A stretch of 56,643 nt of DNA from JAIEPT01 sp038217425 (GTDB lineage Bacteria > Planctomycetota > Planctomycetia > Gemmatales > Gemmataceae): NCBI GenBank assembly GCA_038217425.1, contig JBBQPM010000018.1, positions 1 through 56,643 of the forward strand. The letters run 5' to 3'. The notes beneath the pieces are model-generated. The model worked only from the letters and a program-made list of their open reading frames with translations. It did not search any database and was not told where the DNA came from. Shown in pieces: positions 25,291 through 34,286 of this stretch (positions are counted from its first letter, which is position 1; every line of letters begins with the position of its first letter). The position numbers and the translations under genes were made by a program.

Positions 25291-26007
25291 TTACTTCCCC
25301 TTTTCCGCCTTCTTGCGGGCGGCGTACTCCAACAGGATCTTCGCCGGGTTTTCGTTGAACGCGTCACGGCAGCCGGTGCAGCAGACGAAATACGTCATGC
25401 CTTGATACGACACCGCCATTGTCCCGAGGCCGCCGGTCACGACGCATTCGGGTTTCTTGCCGCCGGACACGCCCGCGAGCTTTTCACCTTCCTTCGTGTA
25501 CGAGAGCGTCATCGTCTTGGAGAAGAGCGTCCGATCCGCGGGCTTGGTCGAAAACGTCGAAATCATGCGAATGTTGCCCGCGGCGAGCGCCATCTTGAGT
25601 TGCTCGACATCGCCCGATTTGTCCTTCGATTCGAGCGTCAGCGTCCCCTTCTTCATTTCGCCGACGAAAACCTTCTTGGCGTCGTCCTTGCCGATCAGCG
25701 TCAGCTGAAATTGGCCCTTGGTCTTGAGCCAACGCATCTCGCCCGACTTGAAGAGTTTCGACTTGTCCATGTCGACGCTCATCCAGACGTCCTTGCCCTT
25801 GAAGCGCCAGCTCCAACTCGCCGTCTCGTCCCAGAAGCTCGATTTTTCCTTCTCGCTAAAGCCGTTGCCTTTCCAGCCGCCGATGTAGTCCTGGATCGAT
25901 TGCAGGGCGACCTTCGGATCGTCGCCGGCGCTAGGATCGTCGGCCTGCAGGCAGGTGAGAGCGAGGAAGAAACCGGAAAGGAGTGAGAGACCGGTGATGC
26001 GTGCCAT
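25291..26007 (-). CDS. Exported protein with C-terminal YHS/TRASH-like metal-binding domain
   Basis: The 238-residue product has a signal peptide (GLSLLSGFFLALTCLQA), a beta-rich central part of about 130 residues (IGGWKGNGFSEKEKSSFWDET...) that I do not recognise, and a C-terminal four-cysteine block: ECVVTGG near residue 187, then YFVCCTGCRDAF near 205-212. That spacing is like the YHS/TRASH metal-binding domains linked with heavy-metal handling. The start at 26007 has AAGGAA 6 bases upstream. It is probably a periplasmic metal-binding protein. Confidence 0.77.
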   Translation of the reverse strand: MARITGLSLLSGFFLALTCLQADDPSAGDDPKVALQSIQDYIGGWKGNGFSEKEKSSFWDETASWSWRFKGKDVWMSVDMDKSKLFKSGEMRWLKTKGQFQLTLIGKDDAKKVFVGEMKKGTLTLESKDKSGDVEQLKMALAAGNIRMISTFSTKPADRTLFSKTMTLSYTKEGEKLAGVSGGKKPECVVTGGLGTMAVSYQGMTYFVCCTGCRDAFNENPAKILLEYAARKKAEKGK

Positions 26008-26057
26008 GAGAAATTCCTTGAGGGAGATGAAGTTCATCCGTCATATTACCAGATTGC

Positions 26058-29000
26058 TCAGGGTAATTCGAGCAGAAAGAGCGTGGTGTCGACGTTGGCG
26101 GTGACGAGATTCTTGCCGTCGGGCGTGAAGGCGAGGTTCGCGAGCAGGCTCCCCATGTTGGGATGGATACGCGAAAAATCCCAGCTGCGCAGCTCCTTGC
26201 CGTCCAGATCCCAGAGCTTGATCGCGTTTTGCGGGTCGGCGCTGGCGAAGCGTTTGCCGTCGGGAGAAACGAGGATGCCCGAAACGCTGCGGGGATGCCC
26301 CTTCCACGACTTGCGAACCGTGCGTGTGGCGACGTCGGCGACGGCGAGGTCGCCCTTCGTACTGGAAACGATCAGCAGGCTGCCGTCAGCGTTCAGACCC
26401 AGATCCGCGATCCCGGCGTCATTGAACAGCGTCCACGCCTCCTTGTTGATCGGCTTCTTGGTCTCGATGTTCCAGAGGACGACCTTGCCGTCGTCGGCTC
26501 CGAGGGCGGCGAACTTGCCGTCCCCGCTGAAGGCGCAAGAGTGGATGCCGGGGCGGGCATCGTTGAACATGCTGACCTCTTCGCCGGTCTCGAGCGTGTG
26601 GGCCAGCACAGAGCTGTAGCGTTCGCTCGGCACCTGCCAGGCCAGGAGCGTGCCGGAACCCGCGGGGATGGCGAGCAAATTCACCGGCCCGATCATCGAG
26701 CGCCAGCTGAGCTGTTGGGCCGGGGTGAGGTTGATTTCCTTCTTGCCGGCCAGACTCCACCAACGCAGCGAGTTTTCGGGATTGCCGCTGGCGCTCACGA
26801 GCGTCTTGCCATCGCTGCTGAAGGCGAGGGAGCGGATTTCATCGGTATGGCCCGTCAAGGTCATGAGTTCCTGGCCGGTTGCGCGGTCCCAGATTTTGAT
26901 GAGCTTGTCGCGGCCGGCCGAGGCGATTTTTGTACCGTCGGGACTGACGGCGACGGCGAGGACGGCGCCGAGATGCTCGGGCAGCAGCGGGATTTCCTTG
27001 GAGGTGATTTCCCAGACGCGCAGGCAGTGATCGACGCTGGCGGAGACGACGAAGTAGCCGTCGCGCGAGAAGGCGACGGAGGTGACCCAGTCGCGATGGC
27101 CCTTGAAAGTGCGGACCTCGCGCGGGGTGTTGAAGCTGTACTTCCAGAGCTTGACGGTGAGATCGCCGCCGCACGAGACGAGCATGTCGTTGTGGAAGGC
27201 GATGGCGGAAACGGGCCCGTGATGCCCGGTCAGGAGCAGGGCCTGGGCGCCTGGGGTAGCGGTGGGCCAAAGTTTGACTTGTTGATCGCCGCCGCAGGAG
27301 CCGAGGTAGGCGCCGTCGGGGCTATACGCCAGACCGTTGACGGAGACGCCGTGCGCCGTCCAGCGGAACGTGAGCGTCCCCTGGGCGAGGTCGTAGAGCC
27401 GAATCGCCTGATCGACGGCCCCGACCGCGAGCGTTTTGCCGTTGGGGCTGAGCGCGACCGACGTCACCAGCGAATCGATGCCGTCGATCGATTTCCGCTC
27501 CTTTCCTTCGATGAGATCCCAGATTTTGACGGTGCGGTCGGCGGAGCCGGAGACGAGGGTCTTGCCGTCGCGGGAGATATCGAGGCTGGTGATCGTGGCG
27601 CTGTGTCCGGAGAGATCGCGGAGGAGTTTGCCGCTGTCGACGTCCCAGACCTTGATGACCTTGTCGCCGCCGGCAGAATAGACCGACTTGTTATCGGGAG
27701 CGAAGACGACGGCGGTGAGCGCGGACGCATGCCCTTCGAGCGAATGAAGGATTTTGCCCGACTTCGCCTGCCAAATCTTGAGGGTGCGGTCGGCGCCGCC
27801 CGAGGCGATCAGCTTGCCGTCGGGACTGAAGACGGCGGACCAGACCGGCGCGAGATGGCCGGTGTTTTCGTGGGCTTGCAGGACGACGTCGAAATCCCAG
27901 ACGCGGACCATGAAATCCGATCCGCTGGAGGCGAGTTGGATGCCGTCGGGGTGCTGCGTCAGACAGGTGATGGGGCCGGTATGGCCGCGAAAGGCGCCTT
28001 GCAGTTCACCGGAATCGGGTTCGTAGATGCGGATGAGCCCGTCGCTACAGCCCAGGAAGAGCTTCTTGCCGTCGAGGCTGTACTGCGCGGTATGAAACTT
28101 GAGGTCATTGGCGGGGGTGAAGATCTTGACCTGGGGGGTCGTATTCTGAAACGGCGAGCCAGGGGCGGGCACGCTAAAGATCTCGGCGCCCAGGAGCTTG
28201 ACCGGCTTTTTCTCGTCAACGAGGCCGTCGGCATCGCGTTCGCGGAAGCTGGGGAGACAACGGATGATCGAGCGGTCGTCGGGACTGAAGGCGAGGAAAT
28301 CGGTCGAGCCGAACGGATCGGGGTAGTTCCAGTAGGCGGGGACCGATTTGCCCCGGGCCACGCTGGGGAAGGCGAAGAGTCGGAACTCGCTGCCGCCTTT
28401 GCCGCCCCCCGTGCCGGCGGCGACGATATTCCCCTTGGCGTTGATGGCGACGGTCTGGACGGTGTTTCGAAAGTCGTGGATGACGCGTAAGGTTTTCCCC
28501 GATTCGGCGTCGTAAAAAGCGAGACAGCCGCTGGCGCCTTCAGGCCCGCCGTTGTGCCCGGCGATGAGGGTCTTGCCGTCGCGCGCGAAGACGATCGCCT
28601 TGACATATTCGCCTTCGCCCTTGAAAATCACGCGGTCTTTACCGGTGCGCGGATCCCACAGGCGGATGTCCTTGTCGCCGCCGGCGCTGGCGAGCGTTTG
28701 CCCGTCGTCCGCGAAGGCGAGCGCGGTGGGCGCCCGTTCGTGCAGTTGGTACGTCAGCAACTCATGACCGTTGGCGAGATCCCAGATCTTTACGGTCCGA
28801 TCGAGACTTCCGGTGGCGAGGAGCTTGCCGTCAGGGCTATAGGCGACGCAGGTGATGACGCGGGCATGGCGTAGGCGGAAGTTACCCAGCACTCGGCTCA
28901 CGTGATCGGGCATGTGGCCGGGCTGATAGGGGAGTTGCCAGCGCGCTTGCCGATACGCTTCCGCCGCCTGTAGGAAGCGCCCGCCGGCCAGAGCGTCGGC

Positions 29001-29207
29001 TCCCTTCTTGGCGAATTCGTCGGCTTTCTCCAAAAGTCCCGGCAGCGAACGTTTGACGCTGCCCTCCTGAACGGCCCGATTTCGTTCCGCATCGTAGAGC
29101 TTTTGCAGCTGCTGGACATCCGCGGGCGGGACCGCCGTTTGGGCCTGGGCGAGGGATGAGCACGCGAAAAACGCCCCGAGCACAGCCCAGCGGGTGAGGA
29201 AAAGCAT
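26058..29207 (-). CDS. Large exported WD40-repeat protein
   Basis: The 1049-residue product has a signal peptide (AVLGAFFACSSLAQA), a short helical region (about residues 25-100, ADEFAKKGADALAGG) and then about 14-16 WD40 units with typical GH...WD pairs (KIWDLANG, KLWKYSF, RVWEITSKE, KIWDRATG). The number of units suggests two beta-propellers. WD40 proteins usually act as protein-binding scaffolds; in the periplasm this one would be a large scaffold or sensor. No enzyme domain is seen. It is divergent from the Bax-inhibitor gene. Confidence 0.88.
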   Translation of the reverse strand: MLFLTRWAVLGAFFACSSLAQAQTAVPPADVQQLQKLYDAERNRAVQEGSVKRSLPGLLEKADEFAKKGADALAGGRFLQAAEAYRQARWQLPYQPGHMPDHVSRVLGNFRLRHARVITCVAYSPDGKLLATGSLDRTVKIWDLANGHELLTYQLHERAPTALAFADDGQTLASAGGDKDIRLWDPRTGKDRVIFKGEGEYVKAIVFARDGKTLIAGHNGGPEGASGCLAFYDAESGKTLRVIHDFRNTVQTVAINAKGNIVAAGTGGGKGGSEFRLFAFPSVARGKSVPAYWNYPDPFGSTDFLAFSPDDRSIIRCLPSFRERDADGLVDEKKPVKLLGAEIFSVPAPGSPFQNTTPQVKIFTPANDLKFHTAQYSLDGKKLFLGCSDGLIRIYEPDSGELQGAFRGHTGPITCLTQHPDGIQLASSGSDFMVRVWDFDVVLQAHENTGHLAPVWSAVFSPDGKLIASGGADRTLKIWQAKSGKILHSLEGHASALTAVVFAPDNKSVYSAGGDKVIKVWDVDSGKLLRDLSGHSATITSLDISRDGKTLVSGSADRTVKIWDLIEGKERKSIDGIDSLVTSVALSPNGKTLAVGAVDQAIRLYDLAQGTLTFRWTAHGVSVNGLAYSPDGAYLGSCGGDQQVKLWPTATPGAQALLLTGHHGPVSAIAFHNDMLVSCGGDLTVKLWKYSFNTPREVRTFKGHRDWVTSVAFSRDGYFVVSASVDHCLRVWEITSKEIPLLPEHLGAVLAVAVSPDGTKIASAGRDKLIKIWDRATGQELMTLTGHTDEIRSLAFSSDGKTLVSASGNPENSLRWWSLAGKKEINLTPAQQLSWRSMIGPVNLLAIPAGSGTLLAWQVPSERYSSVLAHTLETGEEVSMFNDARPGIHSCAFSGDGKFAALGADDGKVVLWNIETKKPINKEAWTLFNDAGIADLGLNADGSLLIVSSTKGDLAVADVATRTVRKSWKGHPRSVSGILVSPDGKRFASADPQNAIKLWDLDGKELRSWDFSRIHPNMGSLLANLAFTPDGKNLVTANVDTTLFLLELP

Positions 29208-29287
29208 GTCGAAACCCTCGAACTTGGCGATTTTACTTGCAATCCGGGTTTATCTAACCTTAAATAAAGACGAATCGCAAGGAGGAC

Positions 29288-29317
29288 TTGAAACTTTCTT
29301 GCGAGAAAACGTACAAT
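29288..29317 (+). promoter_or_regulatory. Probable promoter of the Bax inhibitor-1-like gene
   Basis: TTGAAA (29288-29293) and TACAAT (29312-29317) are 18 bases apart, each with five of six consensus positions. The start codon follows 45 bases after the -10, so the leader is about 40 nt. Confidence 0.5.
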
Positions 29318-29362
29318 GAGGTAGCGAACGTTCAGCCCAATTCCACCTTTCGGAGGGGGACC

Positions 29363-30109
29363 ATGTCTCAGTCTTTTCAGTACAATCAATATGACGAGGG
29401 CTTCAATCATGCCGTTGCAGACGCACCGGCCGACGCCCGCGCAACGTTCATCCGTTTGACGTATCTGCACGTGGCCGGCGCCATCCTGGCGTTCCTCGGA
29501 CTGGAACTTTTCCTGTTCAATTCGCCGTTCGGCAATAGCATTCTGCAGATGTTCGTACGTTCCCAGGGCATGGGCCCGCTCCTGTTCCTCATGATCGCAT
29601 TCGTCGGCGTCGGTTACCTGGCCCAGTATATGGCCCGGTCCGCGTCGTCCGTGGCAGTCAAGTACGCGGGCCTCGGGCTCTATGTCGTGCTGCAAGCGAT
29701 CATCTTCTTCCCGTTGCTTTACATGGCGGATCGGTTTTTCCCCGGTAAGAACCTGATCGCAACCGCCGGCATTTACACCGGTTGTCTCTTCGGCGGCTTG
29801 ACGCTCGCTGCGGTCATCACCCGTAAAGATTTCTCGTTCCTCGGACCGATCATCTCGATCGCCGGCTTCCTGATGATCGGGTTGATTCTCTGCTCGATCC
29901 TCTTCCCGGCTTCGATCGGCCTGGGCATGTGGTTCTCGTTCTTGGGTATCGCCCTCGCAGCGGCCTCGGTTCTCTACAGCACGTCGAACATCATGCTGCA
30001 CTACCCGACCGATCAGCATGTGGCCGCGGCTCTGGAACTGTTCGCCTCCATCGCACTGATGTTCTACTACATCCTGCGTCTGCTCATGGCGACGTCGTCC
30101 CGCGACTAA
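29363..30109 (+). CDS. Bax inhibitor-1/YccA-family integral membrane protein
   Basis: The 248-residue product has about seven hydrophobic segments, among them LLFLMIAFVGVGYLAQYMA and GIYTGCLFGGLTLAAVITR. The seven-helix layout and the GLTLAA-ITRKDFSFL pattern mark the Bax inhibitor-1 (BI-1/YccA/YetJ) family, whose members can act as calcium-leak channels. The start at 29363 has GGAGG upstream; an open frame to 29288 runs through the promoter and is not used. A terminator follows, so it is a single-gene unit. Confidence 0.87.
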   Translation: MSQSFQYNQYDEGFNHAVADAPADARATFIRLTYLHVAGAILAFLGLELFLFNSPFGNSILQMFVRSQGMGPLLFLMIAFVGVGYLAQYMARSASSVAVKYAGLGLYVVLQAIIFFPLLYMADRFFPGKNLIATAGIYTGCLFGGLTLAAVITRKDFSFLGPIISIAGFLMIGLILCSILFPASIGLGMWFSFLGIALAAASVLYSTSNIMLHYPTDQHVAAALELFASIALMFYYILRLLMATSSRD

Positions 30110-30134
30110 CGCCCACTCCGTCAACATGATAAAA

Positions 30135-30174
30135 CGAGCCCGAGACGCAAGTCGTCCTCGGGCTTTGTTCTTTT
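30135..30174 (+). terminator. Intrinsic terminator after the Bax inhibitor-1-like gene
   Basis: AGCCCGAG pairs with CTCGGGCT around a 12-base loop, followed by TTGTTCTTTT. It starts 25 bases after the stop codon. Confidence 0.8.
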
Positions 30175-30237
30175 GAGGGTAATGTTTCTCGTCTCGCAAC
30201 TCTCGGTAGGATGCGGAGAGGTAATTGCCGCGGATTC

Positions 30238-30295
30238 GTAGGGCAAGCGGCCTCGCTTGCCTTTGCGGAGTGAACAAGCGGGCCGCTTGTTCTAC
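30238..30295. repeat. Inverted repeat, family D (GCAAGCGG type)
   Basis: Arm GTAGGGCAAGCGG-CTCGCTTGCC and its imperfect inverse complement (AACAAGCGGGCCGCTTGTTCTAC) lie just before the phosphodiesterase gene. A nearly perfect copy of the same family is at 38621-38691. Confidence 0.65.
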
Positions 30296-30326
30296 GGTTG
30301 CGTCTCAGCCGCGTTTGGAGGTTACC

Positions 30327-30809
30327 GTGCGCATTGCCGTCGTCAGCGACACTCACAGCAAACACGCGACCATCTTGCAGGTTCTCGCCCTCATCGAAGA
30401 GGCTGGCGTCACGCAGATCCTGCACTGCGGCGACCTCGAAGACGCCGACGCGGTCCGGCACTTCCCGCGCGGAACGCACTTCGTCCACGGCAACTGCGAT
30501 CGCGAACGCTCCCTCATCGCCCGAACCGTCGAAACCATCGGCGGCGTGCTCGACCCCAACTTCGCTCATCTGGAACTTGCGGGCAAGACCCTCGCCGTCA
30601 CGCATGGCGATGACGGCCGACTCCTGCAAGACCTGATCGCGTCCCAGGCATACGACTACATTTTCCACGGCCACACGCACGTGCCGCGCGACGAGCGCAT
30701 CGGCAAGACGCGCGTTATCAACCCTGGCGCCTTGCATCGCGCCAATCCCAGGCAGTTCGCCTTCCTCGACTTGATCACCGGCGAACTCGAAACGGTGCGG
30801 GTGGAGTGA
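30327..30809 (+). CDS. Metallophosphoesterase of the YfcE/MJ0936 type
   Basis: The 160-residue product has the calcineurin-like metal-binding series in the right order: DTHS (Asp and His near residues 8-10), HCGDLED, HGNCDRE, THGDD and GHTHVPRD. Its small size and motif order fit YfcE/MJ0936 phosphodiesterases, which usually need manganese. The substrate is unknown. The start is the GTG at 30327, with GGAGG 6 bases upstream; the frame extends to 30225, but only through the repeat. Confidence 0.9.
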   Translation: MRIAVVSDTHSKHATILQVLALIEEAGVTQILHCGDLEDADAVRHFPRGTHFVHGNCDRERSLIARTVETIGGVLDPNFAHLELAGKTLAVTHGDDGRLLQDLIASQAYDYIFHGHTHVPRDERIGKTRVINPGALHRANPRQFAFLDLITGELETVRVE

Positions 30810-30987
30810 GCGGACGTCGATTTCCGTCCACCAAGCGTCCGAATCGGCGTAAATAGGTTGCTCGCCAAAACTTTAACTTTTCTTCGCACTTTCCGCGCTA
30901 CAATGCCTGCGTCGGATTTGTGCGTGCCGATTTTGCGACCTATACTTTCCCCAGACGCCGAGAACCCCCAACCCCGGGTGTGTCACC

Positions 30988-31611
30988 GTGAAAGCGAACC
31001 TGACCCAGCATCTCCTGAAAGATCAGTACGGCGACTTCCGCCTCACCGACGCCATCCGGCCCGCGGCGGAGCGCCAAGTGGTGCCGCGTCAAGGCTATCG
31101 GATCGAAACCTACCAGGACCGCTCGGCCAACTTCAAGGTACCGGTACTCGCCGCCGCCGTCTCCCGCGAACAGCTTTTCGACGCCTTCCTCGACCTCCTC
31201 GACCCGCTCGGCGATCTCGTCGACGTCGTGCTCGAGACGAGCCACGAGCAACAGACCGGCGCCCATCAAGATCTGTACCGCGAACGGATAGATCTGCCGA
31301 TTCTCAAGAGCCATTGTTACGACTTCGAAGATTTGCTGCTGAACGACGGCTGCACCGGACTGGCCATCTTGAGCGCCAAGGGGCCGATGGAAGTGCAGTT
31401 CGACGAGCACAAGCTGCTCGTGGTCTACGCGAAGAACCTCCGTCCGTTCGCCCGCATCCTCGACGCCATGGGAATTGTCCGCGACGACGGCATGAAGCTC
31501 ATCACCGAAGGCGAGCACCTGCATAGCACTGACGCAAGATATCGCCAGGAGTTCGAACAGTTCAGCTACCGCATCGGCGTCTCCGAACCTGCGGAGAGCG
31601 TCAACTGGTGA
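30988..31611 (+). CDS. Conserved-looking protein of unknown function
   Basis: The 207-residue product starts with GTG. It has no signal or membrane segment and no motif I recognise. Acidic patches such as HCYDFEDLLLNDGC and a QFDEHKLLVVY strand suggest a compact alpha/beta protein. The codon pattern is like that of neighbouring genes. A TACAAT (30899-30904) lies 83 bases before the GTG and may be the -10 of its promoter. A family C inverted repeat follows the stop at once. Confidence 0.65.
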   Translation: MKANLTQHLLKDQYGDFRLTDAIRPAAERQVVPRQGYRIETYQDRSANFKVPVLAAAVSREQLFDAFLDLLDPLGDLVDVVLETSHEQQTGAHQDLYRERIDLPILKSHCYDFEDLLLNDGCTGLAILSAKGPMEVQFDEHKLLVVYAKNLRPFARILDAMGIVRDDGMKLITEGEHLHSTDARYRQEFEQFSYRIGVSEPAESVNW

Positions 31612-31621
31612 AAAAAAGGCC

Positions 31622-31698
31622 AGCCACAGAGAGCACCGAGGACACAGAGTAATGCATTGAATCGTGTTTCTTCTGTGTCCTCGGTGCTCTCTGTGGCT
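31622..31698. repeat. Perfect 27-bp inverted repeat, family C
   Basis: Bases 31622-31648 (AGCCACAGAGAGCACCGAGG...) are the exact inverse complement of 31672-31698, with a 23-base spacer. It sits between two convergent genes and touches the stop of the arginine-deiminase-like gene. It may serve as a two-way terminator. Confidence 0.8.
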
Positions 31699-32525
31699 TA
31701 AATCTCTACTTTCCAACTCGCCGCTTCCTCGCCGTCCAGACGCAACGTCAGACACTTCGCACTGCCGCCCGCTTTGATGAACTCGTCCAGATCCACAAAC
31801 ACGCATTCATAGCCGCGCGCACGCAAATCACGCGCGAGCCGATCGCTCCCCGCGTTGATGACCACCTTCTTGCCAACCACGACCGCGTTGCAGGCGAAGC
31901 GCTCGGCCTCCGGTTCCGCGACCTCAATCAACTTCGGGATGTGCGACTGTAGCACGCGTCTGCCGTACTCGTCGAACGCCGGCGGGAAGTAGAGCGCCTC
32001 GCCTGGCGCCAGGGGACAGAAGCACGTGTCCAGATGGTAGAATCGGGGGTCGACCAGCTCCATCGGCAACACTTGCTTGCCGAGTTCCGCGCCCAGATGC
32101 TGATGTCCGAGCGCATCGCTGCGGATGCGGTAGCCGGCGTAGAGCGCGTCGCCGCAAAAGAGGGCATCGCCGGCGCCTTCGAAGTAGAGCCCTTCCGGAA
32201 GATGGCGGGTGCGGAAGCCATGCTCGGCGAACCAGGCGTCGAAGTAGGGCGTTTCCCGGGCGCGCTCGGCGTGCTTGAACCGCGAGCTGAAGAACTGGTC
32301 GTGATACACCACTCCCGCGTTCGCGGTGAACACCAGGTCCGGCAGTCCCGGTTGCGGCAGCATCAGGTCGACGTGCACGCCGAGCTGAAGCAGGGTTTCA
32401 AAAAGCACGCGCCACTGCTCCTTGGGCCGATCGCCGAGGATGCCGCGCGCCCGGCTCATCCAGGGGTTGATCTCGTACTCGATGCCGTAAAAATCGGGCG
32501 GACACATCAGGATGCGGGGCGTCAT
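31698..32525 (-). CDS. Arginine deiminase/dimethylargininase-like amidinotransferase-fold enzyme
   Basis: The 275-residue product has the pentein guanidine-modifying enzyme pattern: DLVFTANAGV in the N-terminal quarter, FEGAGDALF, YHLDTCFCPL with the catalytic His, and the catalytic Cys near residue 257 in GGSAKCLTLRL. It should hydrolyse or transfer a guanidino group; whether the substrate is arginine, dimethylarginine or another is open. The ATG at 32525 has GGAG 7 bases upstream; an open frame to 32714 is not needed. Confidence 0.87.
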   Translation of the reverse strand: MTPRILMCPPDFYGIEYEINPWMSRARGILGDRPKEQWRVLFETLLQLGVHVDLMLPQPGLPDLVFTANAGVVYHDQFFSSRFKHAERARETPYFDAWFAEHGFRTRHLPEGLYFEGAGDALFCGDALYAGYRIRSDALGHQHLGAELGKQVLPMELVDPRFYHLDTCFCPLAPGEALYFPPAFDEYGRRVLQSHIPKLIEVAEPEAERFACNAVVVGKKVVINAGSDRLARDLRARGYECVFVDLDEFIKAGGSAKCLTLRLDGEEAASWKVEI

Positions 32526-32663
32526 GGCGTTTCTCCAGTCGCGGGCTATTTCCAGTATATCCTGTCTCGACATGCTCGACGCCTTTGCCCCGCTGCGACG
32601 TCGGCTATGGGAAATTCGTATGTTAATCCAGAGACTACTTCTTTCTTCGACCGGAACCCCTCC

Positions 32664-34286
32664 ATGGCCGACGCGACCACGAAGCGCATTTTGCAATTGC
32701 TCAATGACGATCAACCGCGCGAGATCCGCCTGTCGGCCCTGCGCGTGCTTGCCGAGATCGCGACTCCGGACAGCGACGTTGGCAAGTCAATCGCTCTGAT
32801 CGTTGCCGACGCCGACGAGGAGCTGCGCGTGCTCGCCATCCTCACGGCCGGGAAGTTCAAGGTGCAGGAGGCGTTGCCGGCGCTTCTGGCACGGGTTCAA
32901 GAAGGAGGCGAGGGCGCCGAGCAGGCGGCGCAGTCGGCGGCGCGGCTGGGCGCCAAGGCAGTCAAGGCGCTGCACGATCTCATGCCCAAAATCGCTCCGG
33001 GGTTGCGACGCTACATCGCCTCCGCGCTCGGCGCCGGCGGCTCCGTCTCCGCCGACCATGCCGCGCTCGAATTCCTCCAAGATTCCGATCCCGGCGTCGT
33101 CGACGCCGCGGTGCGCGGGCTCATCGCGCAAATCCCGGAACTCTCCCCTGCCAAACGCAAGGCGCTCACCGAGCCGCTCCTGGATTTGCTCAAAGCCGAG
33201 AAGGGTTCGCTGACCAAAGCCGCCGAGATGGCCGCGCTTCGGCTCCTGTCCGCGCTCGCCGAACCGCGCGCGGAACCGTACTTTTGGCAACGGGTGACGG
33301 CCCGGCATTCGCTCGAGCTGCGCGTCGCGGCGCTGCAGGCCCTGGGCAAGCTCGGCAAGGCTCCGGGCAAGGACCATCTGGCCGCGCTGTTTGCGTGTGC
33401 GGGCGACCGCGACTTCCGCATCGCGGCGCCCGCGCTCATGATCTTGCAGCACCAGGCTGCGAACGCCAAGACGCTGCCGCACTGGCTCGCGCTCTTCGAG
33501 GGCTCCGACGTCGGCGCCCGCAGACTGGCGCTGGAGAAACTCGCGGAGCACGATACGCCCGAGGTCGCCGCCGTCCTCACCGGCCAGATGCGGCATCCCG
33601 ACAAGAGCTATCGGGACGCGGTGTTGGAGCAGCTGACGAAGCGTTCGCACGGCCAAGAAATGTTGGTGGAAGCGTTGCTCGCCGCCCAGAACGCCGACGC
33701 CGCCTGGAGTTTGGCGCGTTCGCAGGCGCCTTTCGCCAAGTCGTATCCCGCGCCGCTGCAGGACAAGCTTTTCGCCCAGGCGTGCAAGCACCTCGAAGGG
33801 GGCGATCGCCGCAATGAAGCGCTCCTGTTCTTGCTGCGCGAGGCCGACGAGAAGGGCTTGCAAGCCAAACTCGAAGCGCGTGGCGTCGCCCTGCGTAAGA
33901 AGAAAGATTACGACAAGGCCGTCCTCTATCTGCGGCAAGTCGCCCGCGATCCGGCGAGCGGATTCGCCCTGCGATTCGAGTTGGCCGGGTGCGGACTCAA
34001 GGTTTCGCAGAAAGAATTGGCCCACGAAGCCCGCAGTAACGACCCGTGCCTGGGGCAGTTCTTCCATCTGGTGCAGAACTACGAAGCGGAGTTGTCGGGA
34101 CTCATCGACAAGGCCAAGTGGCTGGAGCCGGAAGACTTGTTTTACCTCGGCTTTCACTTCTCGGAGCGCGAGGGGATTTACAAGCAGTTCGGCGGGAAAG
34201 TGTTGGCGTCGGTGGTGAAGCGATCGCCGAAAACGAAGGTCGGCCAGGCGGCGAAAACGAAGCTCAAGGCGATGGGCCTGGGTTAG
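32664..34286 (+). CDS. HEAT-repeat protein of unknown role
   Basis: The 540-residue product is made of paired helices typical of HEAT repeats (VRGLIAQIPE, LRVAALQALGKLGKA, ARRLALEKLAEHDTPEV) from about residue 10 to 350, then a helical, TPR-like tail. There is no signal peptide, so it is cytoplasmic. Such proteins are scaffolds; no enzyme motif is seen. The ATG at 32664 is the first that fits; longer frames are open but enter the opposite-strand gene. Its stop overlaps that of the convergent TPR gene by four bases. Confidence 0.8.
   Translation: MADATTKRILQLLNDDQPREIRLSALRVLAEIATPDSDVGKSIALIVADADEELRVLAILTAGKFKVQEALPALLARVQEGGEGAEQAAQSAARLGAKAVKALHDLMPKIAPGLRRYIASALGAGGSVSADHAALEFLQDSDPGVVDAAVRGLIAQIPELSPAKRKALTEPLLDLLKAEKGSLTKAAEMAALRLLSALAEPRAEPYFWQRVTARHSLELRVAALQALGKLGKAPGKDHLAALFACAGDRDFRIAAPALMILQHQAANAKTLPHWLALFEGSDVGARRLALEKLAEHDTPEVAAVLTGQMRHPDKSYRDAVLEQLTKRSHGQEMLVEALLAAQNADAAWSLARSQAPFAKSYPAPLQDKLFAQACKHLEGGDRRNEALLFLLREADEKGLQAKLEARGVALRKKKDYDKAVLYLRQVARDPASGFALRFELAGCGLKVSQKELAHEARSNDPCLGQFFHLVQNYEAELSGLIDKAKWLEPEDLFYLGFHFSEREGIYKQFGGKVLASVVKRSPKTKVGQAAKTKLKAMGLG

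Noticed and set aside
26163..28490. A 775-codon plus-strand frame antisense to the WD40 gene
   Set aside because: Its codons mirror the third-position GC bias of the WD40 gene; the minus-strand frame has clear WD repeats. The same reasoning removes the long antisense frames at 11674-13680, 32787-35132 and 42903-44543.
28898..30277. A 459-codon minus-strand frame across the Bax inhibitor-1-like gene
   Set aside because: It is antisense to a clear seven-helix membrane protein and runs out of frame into the WD40 gene. Its composition (Arg, Gln, Glu, His) is typical of a shadow frame.
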